Shown here: positions 21,321-33,260 of the stretch, in pieces
Layout of the letters: the number at the start of each line of letters is the position of its first letter
How positions within the stretch are numbered: position 1 is the stretch's first letter
Assembly: GCA_015847255.1 (NCBI GenBank)
Contig: JADLZK010004543.1
Coordinates: 682,001-746,000, forward strand
Source: Hyparrhenia diplandra
Taxonomy: Eukaryota; Streptophyta; Magnoliopsida; Poales; Poaceae
Direction: 5' to 3'
DNA length: 64,000 bases
Notes under the pieces: generated by a model
Seen by the model: the letters and a program-made list of their open reading frames with translations, nothing else
Databases searched by the model: none
What the model was told of the DNA's origin: nothing
Made by a program: the position numbers and the translations under genes

Positions 21321-22378
21321 AATTCCTTTTGAAATTTGGGTACTACTAATTTCAGTACTATTAATTACTTTAGATCAATAGTGTTTCCCGTTTCATGAGA
21401 CTCATCGATGTAGATCTACAGCCTTACACGTCAGCCGTACCATTCAGCATTGTGCCCTCTGATGCCCACCACATCTTCTCAGCCTCCGCAGACCAAACCC
21501 TTTTGCAAGGCACGCGGTGACACTCCTGCTAATCCCTCTCTCCCCGTGTCGCCTTCCGTTGCTCCCTCCACATGGCATCCTTCATCACCACGATGGCCCG
21601 AGCCACACTCTCATCCTTCGTCGCAAGAACTTTTTCTATTGGTTGTATGATGCCACACAGAATAATTAATTTTCTATTGGCATCCTTTGTGGAAACCGAC
21701 GGGGAAATACAATTTTTCTGTCGATGGGCTCTTTACCAGGAAATTTTGAGTTTCCAGTAGTGTTTGTTTGCTCTATAAATGGTACACATTGTTTCCTCTG
21801 CTCTTCATTTCGGAGAACAAAACGATGTGTGCCCGCATCGTGGTGCTTCATTTTGGAATGAGAAACAATCTCATAGGCCGTGATACGCAACTAAAGCGAA
21901 TTTGATCATCACATACTGGATGCTCATATACCACCATTTACTGCTTCTATGTCACTACATCCATTGTAGGGTGATCTAGAAAACTTTCGAGAGTCTGTTG
22001 CTTCAATGTGATATTTTCTCTGTTTGCATGCAACAGATAATGCTCGATGTGACTCTACAATATATAGTTGTTTCCGAACACATATTCTATTGCTTCTTTA
22101 CCCTTTTTGATACTAGAAAACGTTCGGATCTAGAAAATGACATATAATCAGCTCTACCAAATGAATCTTGATTGCTTGACTATGTGGAATTACTGAAAAG
22201 GACATTATTTCCATTTGATTCAGACCGGGCCCGGCAGTGAATGCCAAATGGAAATTTGGTGGCCAGGACCCATGCGAGTGGAGGCTCCCGAGGCAACATG
22301 GAAAGGGCTTGAAGACGACGACATAGGTGATAAGGCCTGCTGTGTGCCAGTGATCATTCGAAATTTTCAATTTCGGAA
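21321..22378. other. Non-coding AT-rich stretch
   Basis: No coding frame, RNA gene or clear repeat end seen. Confidence 0.4.
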
Positions 22379-22871
22379 GGGGTTTTCAATTTCGGCCAAA
22401 ATTTTCCGGAATTTCGGAGATTTCGGGTTTCTCAATGGGTACCGGAAGAAATCCTCTTCCGGTCAAAAAATTTCGTGTGAATTCATCTTCCATTCTCAAA
22501 TAGCGTCAAGATGGCCCAAAATTAACTTCCCGTCGGCCCACCATATATAGAGCCCTAGAAGACCCTAAAATCACACCCAAAATCCACATTCTATTCCCTG
22601 TCTCCGACTCTCCTCTGTTGGCGGTGGCGGCGGCTCCCGCGGCGCACAGCGCTGCCGCGACCCGTGAGCCCTGTGTAGCCCCATAGAAATGTGGAATTAT
22701 GTTAAGTTTTCATGTATTTATGGTGTATGATCAACCATTGATAGTTTATAGCGAAATCATGTCAATTTTTTTTATTTTTTGAATTTAATTTGAATTTAAG
22801 CCGAAATTTCGGGAATTTCCCTTTTCTCAGTGGGTTCCGGAATTTTTTTGTTTCCGAAATTGAAAACCCTA
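22379..22871. mobile_element. Putative non-autonomous DNA element with promoter-like centre (left copy)
   Basis: The ends are inverted: GGGTTTTCAATTTCGG at 22380 and CCGAAATTGAAAACCC ending at 22870. More inverted AATTTCGG/CCGAAATT phrases lie inside each end. TAGGG-type termini with TTTCGG-rich subterminal DNA resemble Ac-like hAT elements. No eight-base target duplication could be found, so the class is uncertain. The centre holds CATATATAGAGCCC (about 22540) followed by a C-rich leader and a GC-rich patch, which looks like a core promoter. Confidence 0.4.
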
Positions 22872-23269
22872 TTCATGCCCGAGAGGCACCCATTGCCGAA
22901 GCATGCATGGTCTTGCCGTTGGTTGTATGCTACATGGAGAGGGCGTAGTGAGCGTACGAAGAGGCATTGGAGTGGGTAGAGAGCCTGTTTCAACTAATGC
23001 TAGTGCATATGAAACAAACTCAACGAGCTATAGGTCCCCTATACCGGATAAGCATAGGAACCCCAATATCAAAGCTCAATTATTATTGTTAGTAGCTGTC
23101 CCAAATGATTATATATTCTAATATTTGCGAGGTTCTTGATAGTTGCTTGCGCTAACATGATTGTTCATATCCTCCTGGAATTATTGATCGGATTCCAGGT
23201 GGCAGATCTAACTGATTTGTCTTCTATTCATCTCTAACCGGTGCTCAACACACAGAAGTATCGACGACT

Positions 23270-23945
23270 CTCCCAACGTTTCCCATGCGTACATATGTCC
23301 ATTCCTCACAAACAAGACACCCGAAAAGATCTACTTCACTCCTTGTGTCGAGTATACTGCATATATATATTGTGAGACGGGATCAAATCCCTTATTATGT
23401 TATTAAATGTAGCCACCATCACGTCACTATGTGTCCTGATGCTCAGCAATATACTATAAACCAAGTGCCCCCAACCGAACAAACCCCTCCTCTCTCCTTT
23501 CCACTATTATTTCGGCACTCCAAACCTATGGCCATGACTCCATCCATCGTGCAACCGTGTATTGCTTCATCTATGGCCTTGTCCAGTGTGGATAGGTGGC
23601 ACCAGGAAAACAGACCTCACAACGGCCTCCACAGCGGCTTCCATCGTGTTCATGGATTTGAAGCACACTGCATGCATGTTAACGATACACATTGCTCACA
23701 TAGTGAAATATGGAGTATTGAGTGGAGACTATGATCTATTCTCTACCATCCCATGAGGTGGTAGCAAATGAGAATTTTTGGTAAACTACCAAGTACAAGA
23801 CTGTCAATGGAGGACCCCTAATTTTATTTTAATATAATGTTCCACTCTGTATATACACACTAGCTATGCTGCACCATTTGCCTGGCTGTGATTCAAAATT
23901 AGTGTCTCATCGGCGTGTTCGATCAGTTTTGGTGTTGCTAATTCA
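23270..23945. repeat. Block Z2, paralogue of 1740-2440
   Basis: It aligns with Z1 in order and orientation and includes a promoter-like CTATAAACCAAGTGCC near 23455. The ATG-initiated frames differ from those in Z1, so no protein is assigned. Confidence 0.55.
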
Positions 23946-25035
23946 GGCATTGAACAGAATACTGTGTGTTTTTGCCTAATTTCATTTTCTGCATTTGTAA
24001 ATTTCAATCTTAGTTCTGCAAATCAAACAAATGTCCACTAGCCTAGTGTAACATCCCAAATGTCCCTGGCACTGTCGTCCCTCCACCCCACTCTGAATAA
24101 GTAGTTTAAATAGAGTTAAGTACATGGTTTGTCTCATAAGTACTTTAGATAGGTACAGAGTGAACTTTTATATGGAACTTTACTTATTTAATTGTCATGT
24201 TTAAAAAAAAAATTAATTGATGTAATGGCTCATACTTATTTAACATGGTCACCGCTCCTGTCTGTGTGCTGTATAGCATACCACTTCCCCATCCTGCATG
24301 TCTTGACGACCCTGCTGAAGATGACACGACTTGCTCGAGTGTGCAAGATATACACTGATCAACTTCCATGTGTTTGTTCTCGGTCTTTTGGTTTTTGATA
24401 CAGACACTACTGGAAAATGGATTAGGTCTGAGCGTGCCAAAACACACAGAAAAATGCATATCCCGCCAGAATTTCGGTACTATTGGGGCTTCAGTATGTC
24501 GGTACTATTGCTAGATTAGTAATAGCAGGTTGACAATCTTTTGCATCTCAAATAGCCACATAGTTCAGCTTGTTCAACGCATTGTGCCTTCACTATTAAT
24601 TCCACACTTGATGGATCTAGAACTGAAAGTGCATTGGCCTTAAACTCAAACCAATTGAACATAACTGTCGCACAGCAGCAGATGGTACCAAGAACCGCTT
24701 ACATTGTAAACAAACCAGCCCCTCCAATCCTTTTTATATATCACGCTACAGAAACTACGCTGCGCAACAAGTAGCAAATCACATTATTGTCTCATGCACA
24801 CCCCTTAGGCTGACTAGTAGAATCTTCACTTCTGTTTTGAGTCCCTTTCAGGTCTGAAATACATGTAGCATTAGCATAACTGTTGCATCACGACAAATGC
24901 CTGCCCAATAATATTTCCGTATTCCTTCTAATCAGTTTCTGGTACTTAAGTAATAAAACGACTCTGACAAAGAAAAGGCTACCTTAGCTAGCTTCCTTGC
25001 GTTCAATGGAGGAACATGCATACGTGTTGAGACAT
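23946..25035. other. Non-coding stretch with a CACTA-like terminus
   Basis: CACTACTGGAAAATGG at 24405-24420 is a typical CACTA-type terminal sequence but no partner end is recognised. The rest is anonymous. Confidence 0.35.
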
Positions 25036-25300
25036 TGACAACTTTTTTTTAATAAAGGATGAGAACATCCGGCCTCTACGTCTATGGACGTACACAACCA
25101 ATTATTACATAGTTTGCATAAGACATAAAAAGAGCGTCTCTAAGATGGACAAAAAACTAAAACAAACAAAATATATGCTTCCACCCTCCATTTGATAGCT
25201 GCAGATATGTTTGCTCATCAAGAAGAGTGTGCTCTTGGCTTGCTCACCAGGGTTGCAACTGCGCCCCAAAAAATATAATCATCTAGGCACAACAACAAGC
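25036..25300 (-). mobile_element. LINE-like 3' fragment
   Basis: A T run followed by AATAAAGGATGAGAACATCC, then CCTCTACGTCTATGGACGTA (a short hairpin), matches the general form of grass LINE 3' ends on the minus strand. Target duplication not resolved. Repeated near 55407-55660. Confidence 0.4.
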
Positions 25301-26299
25301 TGAATCTAGGCAGGCAGGATGGCAAGGAAGTGCTCCAGTGATGCCTTGGGGCAGGACAGTACTCCTAGTAAAAATACATTTTCCCTACAAGTTTTTGGTG
25401 CACATAATTTACCAATAGTTTGTTCTTTCATGGTAAAGGAATTTTATTTGTTATTCGCGGTTATTTCAATAAAGGGTAATTAAATTCCATTTTTCACCCT
25501 CAACATTGTGTGGTAGTCTGATTTTCAACCTAACGGTGAAATTGTGTAACAAACACTCTCCAATTATTAAACCAAGACAAATTTGGTCCTCGTTCTAGTT
25601 TTAAAGGTGGATTTATGTTTGGCAAAAGTAATAAAAATCAGACTTACAATCTAAAAAATGTTCTCTAGTACTTGTTTATGATCGATCTGTAGTTACACTC
25701 AGTTAGAATTGGTTTATTTCTATTACTATGGCTTTATTGCTCGCAGTTACACTCAATATTTATTTAACACAAGTTAGATATGAATAATTTAAAATATAGC
25801 ACCAACATTTAAATAATTATATTTTTAAAATAAAATGAGAACTAGACTCACAAATGTTGTTATTCAAAATAAATTAACTATCACTGACCAAACTGGATTT
25901 TTATTACTATTTGAAAATGAAAAACACACAATAAACTTGCCAGTTTTCATGGTAGGAAGAGGTTGTATGTCTCTCACGTGCATTATAATAAACTGCACAT
26001 AAACGCGAAGACAGTTGTTCCAAACTAAAGCATTTAGCTTCGGCTCCACCATCGATGACAACTTGACATCACAAAATCTACAGAAACATGGCTTCAGATG
26101 GGAAAATCTCCTCACCACACATCACTTATCCCCGGCCCCCAAACACAGTTTGCAAAACATAACAGAAATCTGGAAGATTAGACCGAGGTCGAGATCAGCA
26201 GCCAAAGCTGTTTGCAAAACAAAACAGAAATCTGCAAGATTGGATCAAGATCAGCAGCCAAACACTAAACCGTATATTGTAGTAGAAGGACATTTATGT
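25301..26299. other. Non-coding AT-rich stretch
   Basis: Nothing gene-like seen. From about 26000 it becomes similar to 29640-29760 (shared ACTAAAGCATTYAGCTTCG). Confidence 0.4.
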
Positions 26300-27200
26300 A
26301 ATATTTTGGTGACATTTGTATCTTTCTCTGCGCAGCAAAACTGGTTCAGAGAGTGCTCTCCGCCACTATATAAACCGAACTGTACTGATTATTACAAGGC
26401 CTCAAAGAATCACAACGCCAAAGCACTACGCAAGTAGAGTGCGTATGCATTCTTGTCGGAGGACAAATGGAAAGAATTATGCAATACCTAGTGCATCTCA
26501 TGGCGTAGCTTCCAAAATACCCATCAGCTAACGTGGTTCTAAAACACTAGTGACATACAGCTCTGCTAGCTTTGTGAACCCCTTGGTGGTCAGCGTGGCC
26601 ACAGCCATCAGATGTTTTTCAGCCTAAAGCTGCTATGTAGATCTGAACATTGCACTCCGGGGCCTTTTAGCTTGTCTCCAATGATTGAGTTGCTGGGGCA
26701 AAACAATTACAGTATCTACTTACTAATAAAAAAAGTGCCGGGAAAGGGTCTCTAGCCTAGTGGTTAGAGCACCTCAGTAGCTCCCAGCAGACCTAGGTTC
26801 GACTCCCCGTGGGAGCGAATTTAAACATGCTGCATTATTAAAAAATTTAAAAAATAGCCTGAGGTTTCCTTTGCTGACTTCGGTCAAAAAAAATAATAAA
26901 AAATGTGTGGTCTCTTTTTTGACTCTTGTGATACAAACTTGCGATAGGAGCCATTTAAGATGTAGTTCTAATTGTTCCACTGATGCTTGCTATTCCCAGT
27001 GCCTTTTGGTTCATCAGGTTTCTCTCGTTCTCTCGCATGTAGCTTGCTTGCTATTACCAACGTGTCTATCATAGCTAGCGGATGTATACTATATAGGATA
27101 GTAAGTTATATATATCGAAGAATCAAACGGGATATTGGGGCATGTAATAAGTCGGGTGGGTGGATCGGGATACTGGCTTAGCTAGCTGTACTTTAGCTCC
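26300..27200. repeat. Mosaic block X2
   Basis: Related to X1 and X3 and interrupted by the SINE at 26739-26893. Shared text includes TGTTTTTCAGCCTAAA, TTCCACTGATGCTTGCTATTCCCAG and TATCATAGCTAG. Confidence 0.55.
26739..26893 (+). mobile_element. tRNA-derived SINE (left copy)
   Basis: The head carries a polymerase III A box (TAGCCTAGTGGTTAGAGCA) and B box (GGTTCGACTCC) spaced as in tRNA genes. A non-tRNA body follows and ends in TCAAAAAAAA. Imperfect flanking repeats (AATAAAAAA.GTG) occur on both sides. The cloverleaf is not completed after the B box, so it is a SINE and not a tRNA gene. The right copy is at about 57106-57257. Confidence 0.75.
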
Positions 27201-27239
27201 TTGAACCAAATAGGGCACGTGCTGACTAGTAATTTACAA

Positions 27240-27806
27240 ACTTAACAAAAAATAGAAAAGAAAAATCATTTAGCTGCACACAGTTAGTAAATTTCCATTG
27301 TAATTGATCCTACTACTAGCTGGAATATTACTAATCAGAATGCATGCATTTGCTTACTCCACAATCCTATATACGAGCTGTGCAGTCGATTATTAACTTA
27401 CGGACAAGGTCCTTTCATTACGTTCTTTCCATATCATGCATCCAGCAAGAAAGAATAGCGAGTCAAAGCCCTTCCATGCTGCCTTGGGTATGAGCTGCCT
27501 TGATGGATGTTATACCAGAGGCTACTTTCCTTATGCGTCCTATTCCGGTATTTTGCGCTGCATCGGTTGGTTTTAGTTCCATAGTCACCGTGAGCATGTG
27601 ACCATCACATCTAGTATTTCTAGTAACTTCAGTTTAAGGAACAGTATATAATGGTGCTGCCAAAGAATGAACTGAAACAAACAACAACCTTGTTGCTCAT
27701 TCAGGTGAGGTTGGATTGGCATATATATTGGAGAATACATGGTGCACCCAAATGCATGTGATGGTTGGTGGAGCAGCGGCATGTATTGATGCTAGAGCAG
27801 TGAGGA
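27240..27806. repeat. Block Y1, paralogue of 35300-36110
   Basis: Shared ordered text: ACTGATCCTACTACTAGCTGG-type, GGACAAGGTCCTTTCATTAC, GCTGCCTTGGGTATGAGCT, GAGCATGTGACCATCACAT and GGCATGTATTGATGCTA. Y1 is followed by the CACTA insertion at about 27808. Y2 lacks it. Confidence 0.6.
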
Positions 27807-27807
27807 C

Positions 27808-28798
27808 GTATACCAGGCTGCAGGTTTTTCCTGGCGGCCAGAAACCATGAGGAAAGATCGAAAAACCGACAGGAATGTCATTCCCGATGGCCGGCCGTCA
27901 GGAATGAGCCGACAGGAGCAGCTTGACAGGAATGATCAGTTTTTCCGTCGGATGGCCGTCGGGGATACTTTCCCCGACGGTAGTTCCCGACGGCCAACGT
28001 GAGCATGGCCTTGTACTGAACGCTAGCTAATTCCCTGGACGGCAAAACTATCAGGAAACCATATAACAAAGTTTAAAAAAATACAGAAGCAGATCGTCTT
28101 TAATTACAACCTCAGCTGCATCCTCGTTGATTCATATGATATTTCCATATAAATTTTCACAACAATATTTACACACACGGTTTAGATCCATTCATCAAAC
28201 TGTTGGCATTACAATGAAAATATAAATACTACAAAGAAGTTAGACTGAGAACTTCAAATGAGTGGCACCTCAGTATGAGTTACAGTTAACTACACTAAAG
28301 GTTAAAATAATGAAGGTCTGAACTGAAGCAATGCTTGGATAAGTTTGCAAAGTGTCCATGACTATGAATTTGCTGCAATCAAATTAAATTAATTTATTAG
28401 ACCACAAATTTGCTTCAACATGTCATATACATATATTGGTTATGAATCTGCAAGATGCCCAGAAAATTAAAAGTGTTACAGTACCTCTTTGGTCAAGCAT
28501 AGGCTTATATCACATAAAGCAGGTATCAGGATAGATAAGCTCAACAAAACAGATTTAACTTTAAGTGATAACATCAGAAATATACTTCATAGTCGCCACA
28601 TTGTTTTCCCATGAGATTGTATTCGGTAACACAAACACAGCCAAGCAATGTGAGTGGAGCAAGGAAATTTATGCGAGAGAAATATATGTTCCTGACGGTT
28701 ATTTGCGGGCCTACAGGAATTCTATGGACTCCTGACGGTTAACAAAGAACCCACAGGAAACATGAAAACTGACAGGAAAGAACGTGAGTCTGGTAGTG
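27808..28798. mobile_element. Second-family CACTA-like non-autonomous element (left copy)
   Basis: The right edge is TCTGGTAGTG (CACTACCAGA inwards) ending at 28798. The left edge is degraded (GTATACCAGG). Both ends carry repeats of CCGACGG/CCGTCGG or GACAGGAA (27850-28060 and 28690-28790). The interior is AT-rich without genes. The related block Y2 has an uninterrupted TGATGCTACTGGCACAC at about 36040-36056, where this copy is split, which is an empty-site comparison. Confidence 0.6.
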
Positions 28799-28933
28799 GT
28801 ACTGGTGCACGCGCGCGCACACACACACACCTTACATGCATGCTAGGACTCTTCTAGATACAATTTCTAATTTGCAACTAGATTTTTATTACTATTTGAA
28901 AATAAAAAAAACACGCTTAAAACGAGCTATAGG

Positions 28934-29539
28934 CAGTGCCGGCCCTACTGGGGGGGCAGGTTGGGCTTCGGCCGTGGGCCCACGCCAAGGAGGGGCCCGA
29001 GCCCAGGTATACAATACGTACAGCTGTACCCATGTAGCTTGCTTGGCCCAAGAAAATACATACAAGAAAGCAGAGAAGGCCAGCAGCCGGCCCGCGCGTG
29101 GGTATTCCTCGTGACTTCGTGACTCGTGAGAAAGCGGAAGGCCAGCAGCCGCGCAGGCGCAGTCCGCAGATCGTGGCGTCGTGACTTCCTCCAGCGACTC
29201 CGTCGACTGGCGGACTGCTGGGCATCGTGATCGCGATCATCCATCATCTCACCGCAGCCTTCCGCCCGAAGTTATTTCCCATCCATGATTCCATCTATTA
29301 CTAATTCCTGTCGTTCCTTGCTACAAGCCTAAGAAATCCAATTCTTGTTTTCTAATTTAGGTGTTGGAATTTTAGAATGCCACCTAAGAAACATTTGTCG
29401 GGGGCTCAGAAATATGTTTTTTATGACGGTACCGTTGCGCGTTTTCTATACTATAATATATTATAAGATATATAATAGTTTAAAGGGGTCTTGGCTCTGT
29501 CTTCGCCCTAGGGTCCTCAAAAACATAGGGCCGACACTG
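28934..29539 (+). mobile_element. hAT deletion derivative with 8-base target duplication (left copy)
   Basis: The ends are CAGTGCCGGCCCTA at the left and, inwards from the right, CAGTGTCGGCCCTA. A perfect eight-base target duplication GCTATAGG flanks them (28926-28933 and 29540-29547), the hAT signature. The 5' half is GC-rich leader. A splice-acceptor-like TCTAATTTAG precedes the start of a transposase gene at 29377. The rest of the gene is gone and AT-rich DNA leads to the right end. Confidence 0.85.
29377..29466 (+). pseudogene. hAT transposase start, truncated
   Basis: ATG at 29377 gives MPPKKHLSGAQK, which resembles the conserved beginning of plant hAT-type transposases with a TTF-type zinc finger. 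It then runs into unrelated codons and a stop after 29 residues. The zinc finger, catalytic and dimerisation domains are all missing. The right copy (from about 59745) reads MPPKKHLSGAKK and differs again a few codons later by an indel. Confidence 0.6.
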
Positions 29540-29559
29540 GCTATAGGTGACCAAATTTG

Positions 29560-30727
29560 TCCTGTTTTGATGGTTGGAGGGTGTATGTCTCCCACATACA
29601 GTCTAATGAACTGCACATAAACCAGAAGACAGCTGTTCCAAACTAAAGCATTCAGCTTCGATTCCAATATACGTCGACACACAACTTGATATCTCAAAAT
29701 TTACAAAAGCCTGGCTTCAGATAGGAAATCCTCACCCCACATAACTTATCCCCCAACCAGAGCATGCAAAACAAAACAGAATTTGCAAGATTGGATCGAG
29801 ATCAGCAGCCAAACTCTAAAACGTATACTGTAGTAGAAGTCAATTTATGTAATATTTTGGTGACCTTGCTCTCTGTCTCTGCACACCAAAATCAGGTTCA
29901 GACTTTAGAGTGCTCTCAGTCACTATGCAAACAAAATTGTACGTCTTATTAAGAGGCCCCAAAGGATCACTATGCTTTTGCTAAGTGAGATACATCTCTC
30001 TGCTCGCTTTTTGAACCTCTTGGTGGTTAGCATGGCCACAGCCACCAGATGTTTTTCAGCCTAAAACTGGTCTATAGATCTGTACATCAGACTCCAGAGT
30101 CATAGTTTTCTCCAACGATTGAGTTCCTGGGGCAAAATTTACAGTTTCTCCTTACTGATAAGGAAAGTGCCACTGCAACTTCCTGAATACATGGGTGCTC
30201 TTTTGTGCATTTTTGGGCATACCAGAGTGGACTATTGTGATACAATCTTGCAACAGCATCCAGTAAACTGATGATGTAGTTGTAATTGTTTCACTGATGC
30301 CTGCTATTCCCAGTTCCTTTTGGCTCATCCGGTTTCTCTGGTTCTTTTGCTTGTAGCTCGCTTGCTGTTACCATTGTGGCTATGATAGCTAGAGTATGTA
30401 CAATATAGAGGATAGTAGTTATTATATATCGAGAAGAGTGGGTTGAAATGGGATACTTGGGCATGTAAGTTCGGTGAGTGGGGGTACATATATATGGATG
30501 CCACTTCTGGTTGACTGGTTGTGGTGCTGCCGTAGTTAAGGCAGAGAGATAACTGGACAACAGAGTTGTCACAAGAGTGAACACGTGAACTAACGAACTG
30601 AAAATTTTGTGGCGTACGGTAGCTTAGTTACAAAGCAAATAACAGCGTAGATTTTTCTAACTGCCGCATGCTGCTCTGGCAAAGTAATAAGGCATGAACC
30701 CAAACAGCCCCATTCATTCACAATCCT
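29560..30727. repeat. Mosaic block X3
   Basis: Related to X1 and X2 in the same order (see 19740-21320). It ends at the target site ATCCTCTATTCAAAAG, where the retroelement at 30744 is inserted. Confidence 0.6.
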
Positions 30728-30743
30728 ATCCTCTATTCAAAAG

Positions 30744-32303
30744 GGTAACGGCCGGGAATCACCCCGCGCCCCGCGCCGCTCCTGTAGGGGCGACTCAGCG
30801 GAACCGCCGCCGCCACCGCCGCGCCCCCTTTCCCCCACATCCGCCCGGCCCGCCGCTGCCCGAGGGGGTCGTAGGGAGGTCCGCGCGGCCTTCAGGATGG
30901 GCGGCAGCGAGGCCCCTTGCCCTGCTGCCTCCTCCTCCGGTCCTTCCCGTCCTCCCTCCTTCCTCTCTCGTGGTTGACGCCGGCGAACTGGGTGCTTCGG
31001 CGACGGATCCTTCGCCTTCGAGCGCAGATCCAGCCCCCATGGCCCGGATCCGGCGTGTGGAAGGGTGCTGCCCACCCCCGCTGGTGGATTCCCGACGGCG
31101 TGCTCGGGGCCCTCAACCCGGTGAACTCCCCCACCCTATGGCTGCTTGTGCCGCCCTCGGCAACGGCGGCATGCAGGCGGGAGCCTGGGCTCCAGCGCCG
31201 GAGACTCCACCCTGGCCGGCGGGTGCGGTGACGAGTGCCCATAGTCCACAGGGTCGCCCCTGGCCGGTGCTCCCGAGGCGGTGCTGCTCCAGCGCCCTTC
31301 CCTTGTCGTCGGCGGCAGGTGCTCCCCATGCACGGAGCTAAAAGGAGCACCCCTAGGATCCTTCGACGACCTTCCGGCCTTGCTACTGCTTGCAGGTACA
31401 CAGTCGTGCGGTCAGGTTGAGGCGTGAGTTGTTCTGTCACCATGGCGCACGCCAAGGCGTTCGATAGAATGTCATTGGCGACGCCATTCGGTAGTGGTCA
31501 GTCCGCGCGGCTCCGTGACATGTGGCGACAGCCGGCACTATCGCTGTGCGCCTCCCGTCGTCGCGGGCGAGCCCCGCGCGGCTCGCAACGCGTGGCGGCG
31601 GCCGGCGCGCGTTGATGCGCGTGCCTCCTGTCGTCGCCGGTGAGCCCACGCAGTTCGCGTGGACGTGTGGCGGTGGCCAGCGTTATCGGTTCGCACCTCC
31701 CGCCGTCGCTGGTGAGTCCGCGCGGCTCGCGAGGAGGTGGCGGCGCCGACGCTGCCGCGCGCGCCGCCCATCGTGGCGGGGATTCCGCACGGCTCCGCGA
31801 TGGGTGGCGGCGGCCGGCGCCGGTCGGTGCGCGCCTCCCATCCTCGCGGCTCGCACAACAAGCAGCTCGATGTGTCCTCCACCGCAGGTTCTGGGCGAGA
31901 GCTTAGCCCGGATTACTCTGGGCCAGTGGCGGTAATCTCCTTCTTGAAGGCGTCATTGAAGAACCACCTGTGCTGCCCCTGCTTCGACCACTCCACCCAA
32001 CTCCTTAGCACAAAGACTCAGGCGAAAGCCTTGCCAAGCTCTTTTGTTTGCTTGGCTGACGATGGTGGCGCTGTCACGTCACCCACCTCCTTGGAGGCAC
32101 CATTGAAGAGTTCGTGTGTTCTGGCGTTGTAATCTTCTTTCTGTCTTTTTTATGTTTTGTGTGTGGTCCCTTGTATGGTTTTTGTCCGGTTTTCTAGAAT
32201 TAACCGGACAACCAGGGTTTCTTCACGTTCCCTAAAAACGTGGATTTTTTTTAAATGGAAGTAGGTGGGGAAGCTCTCCCCCCGAATGGTTTTTTTAAAA
32301 AAA
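30744..32303 (+). mobile_element. 1.56-kb poly(A) retroelement with GC-rich 5' part (left copy)
   Basis: It is flanked by a perfect 16-base direct repeat ATCCTCTATTCAAAAG (30728-30743 and 32304-32319) and ends in an A run, so it was inserted by target-primed reverse transcription. The first 1.1 kb is very GC-rich with overlapping frames. The last 200 bases hold GGTGGGGAAGCTCTCCCCCC, a hairpin like those in grass LINE 3' ends. No reverse transcriptase or RNA-binding domain can be read. It may be an internally deleted LINE mobilised in trans. The equivalent site in block X1 (21302-21317) is empty. Confidence 0.7.
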
Positions 32304-32549
32304 ATCCTCTATTCAAAAGAACTTATAAGGAGTAAAAACTAATAACTGTGAAAGCAAGTATTACTGTCTGGTTTGGGCAGCTTAGTCCATTTAGTCCACT
32401 TTTTACAAAACAAATCTATACTATAAAAGAGTGAATGAATTTGAAAATCATTGTTACCGAAAAAATTCTTACCCATCATACATTGACAGGTGGACCCCAT
32501 GTCCTATTTACCTTACACTGACAAGTGGGCCATAAGTGAACCACGACAG

Positions 32550-33260
32550 GAACATATGAAACTTGTGTGTTTCTCTCGTGTTTTTCCCTTGGTTCCCCTT
32601 GTTTTTCTCACCCGCCGACCCCGCGTGTACCCACACGCCACACCCACCACCGTGACCCCTTCTTCTCGTCACTCGCGACGCTCCGTCCCGCACAATCGTA
32701 CAACAGTTCCACTCCTTCGCCCGTTGCCTGTCGGCCCTACCGCTCGCGACGAGAAACCGCCTGGCCCCTCGGCAGACGGCAGTGCGTCGTCACCGTTGGG
32801 ATCGCCAGCATGCACACCTTCACGTGATCGAGCGGCGCCGGCGGCAGCAGCCGCCCTCGACCCTTCGGTCTGCACGTGACCTGTGGACGCGCGCGGACGG
32901 CATCCCGTCGTCGCTCTCTCCTGGGCCGGTCGCCGGCCACTACTACCTAGACAACATGATCGATGACATGACCACGCCCCTGCCCCCTGGCCTGCTCTAG
33001 CGGCAAGGAACTGACGAGCGCAATGAAGACGCCCCCGGTGGCCTGCGTGTTCGCGGCGGTGGTGGAGGCCAAGACAACGGCTCATCAGTAGGCCAACCCT
33101 AACTTCTATTTGGCTATCTGCATCCATAACACCTTCCTCAGACCGTGGCCTCGATCTCCTCAAGAAGTTCAAGTAGGGATCTGATGGTCGATCTCTCATC
33201 CCTGCGTCGTCGTCCCATGGTCGCATCTCAACCTCCAATATTAGATCCCTTGACAATGTT
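32550..33260. other. GC-rich cargo inside the Helitron, origin unknown
   Basis: The G+C content rises sharply relative to the AT-rich Helitron ends and ORFs overlap on both strands. Frames are nearly identical between copies (for example the 195- and 190-codon minus-strand frames), but this reflects the duplication and not selection. No domain is recognised. Helitrons often carry captured gene fragments, and this is the likely nature of the segment. Confidence 0.4.

Noticed and set aside
26739..26830. tRNA gene
   Set aside because: A and B boxes are present, but the sequence after the B box does not complete a cloverleaf, and a body with an A-rich tail and flanking repeats follows. It is a tRNA-derived SINE.
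27205..27235. A second Helitron 3' end (GCACGTGC...CTAGT)
   Set aside because: The palindrome has no loop, the spacing to CTAG is too short, and no matching 5' end was found.
28800..28835. Regulatory element in the CG/CA dinucleotide run
   Set aside because: A simple microsatellite that differs in length between the copies; nothing suggests function.
30694..32132. Proline/alanine-rich protein genes in the GC-rich retroelement
   Set aside because: Frames overlap on both strands and are not kept between the two copies, so they are shadows of base composition.
32490..33260. A 195-codon minus-strand gene in the Helitron
   Set aside because: Conserved in the other copy only because the whole region is duplicated. 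No domain, start context or splice structure is seen.
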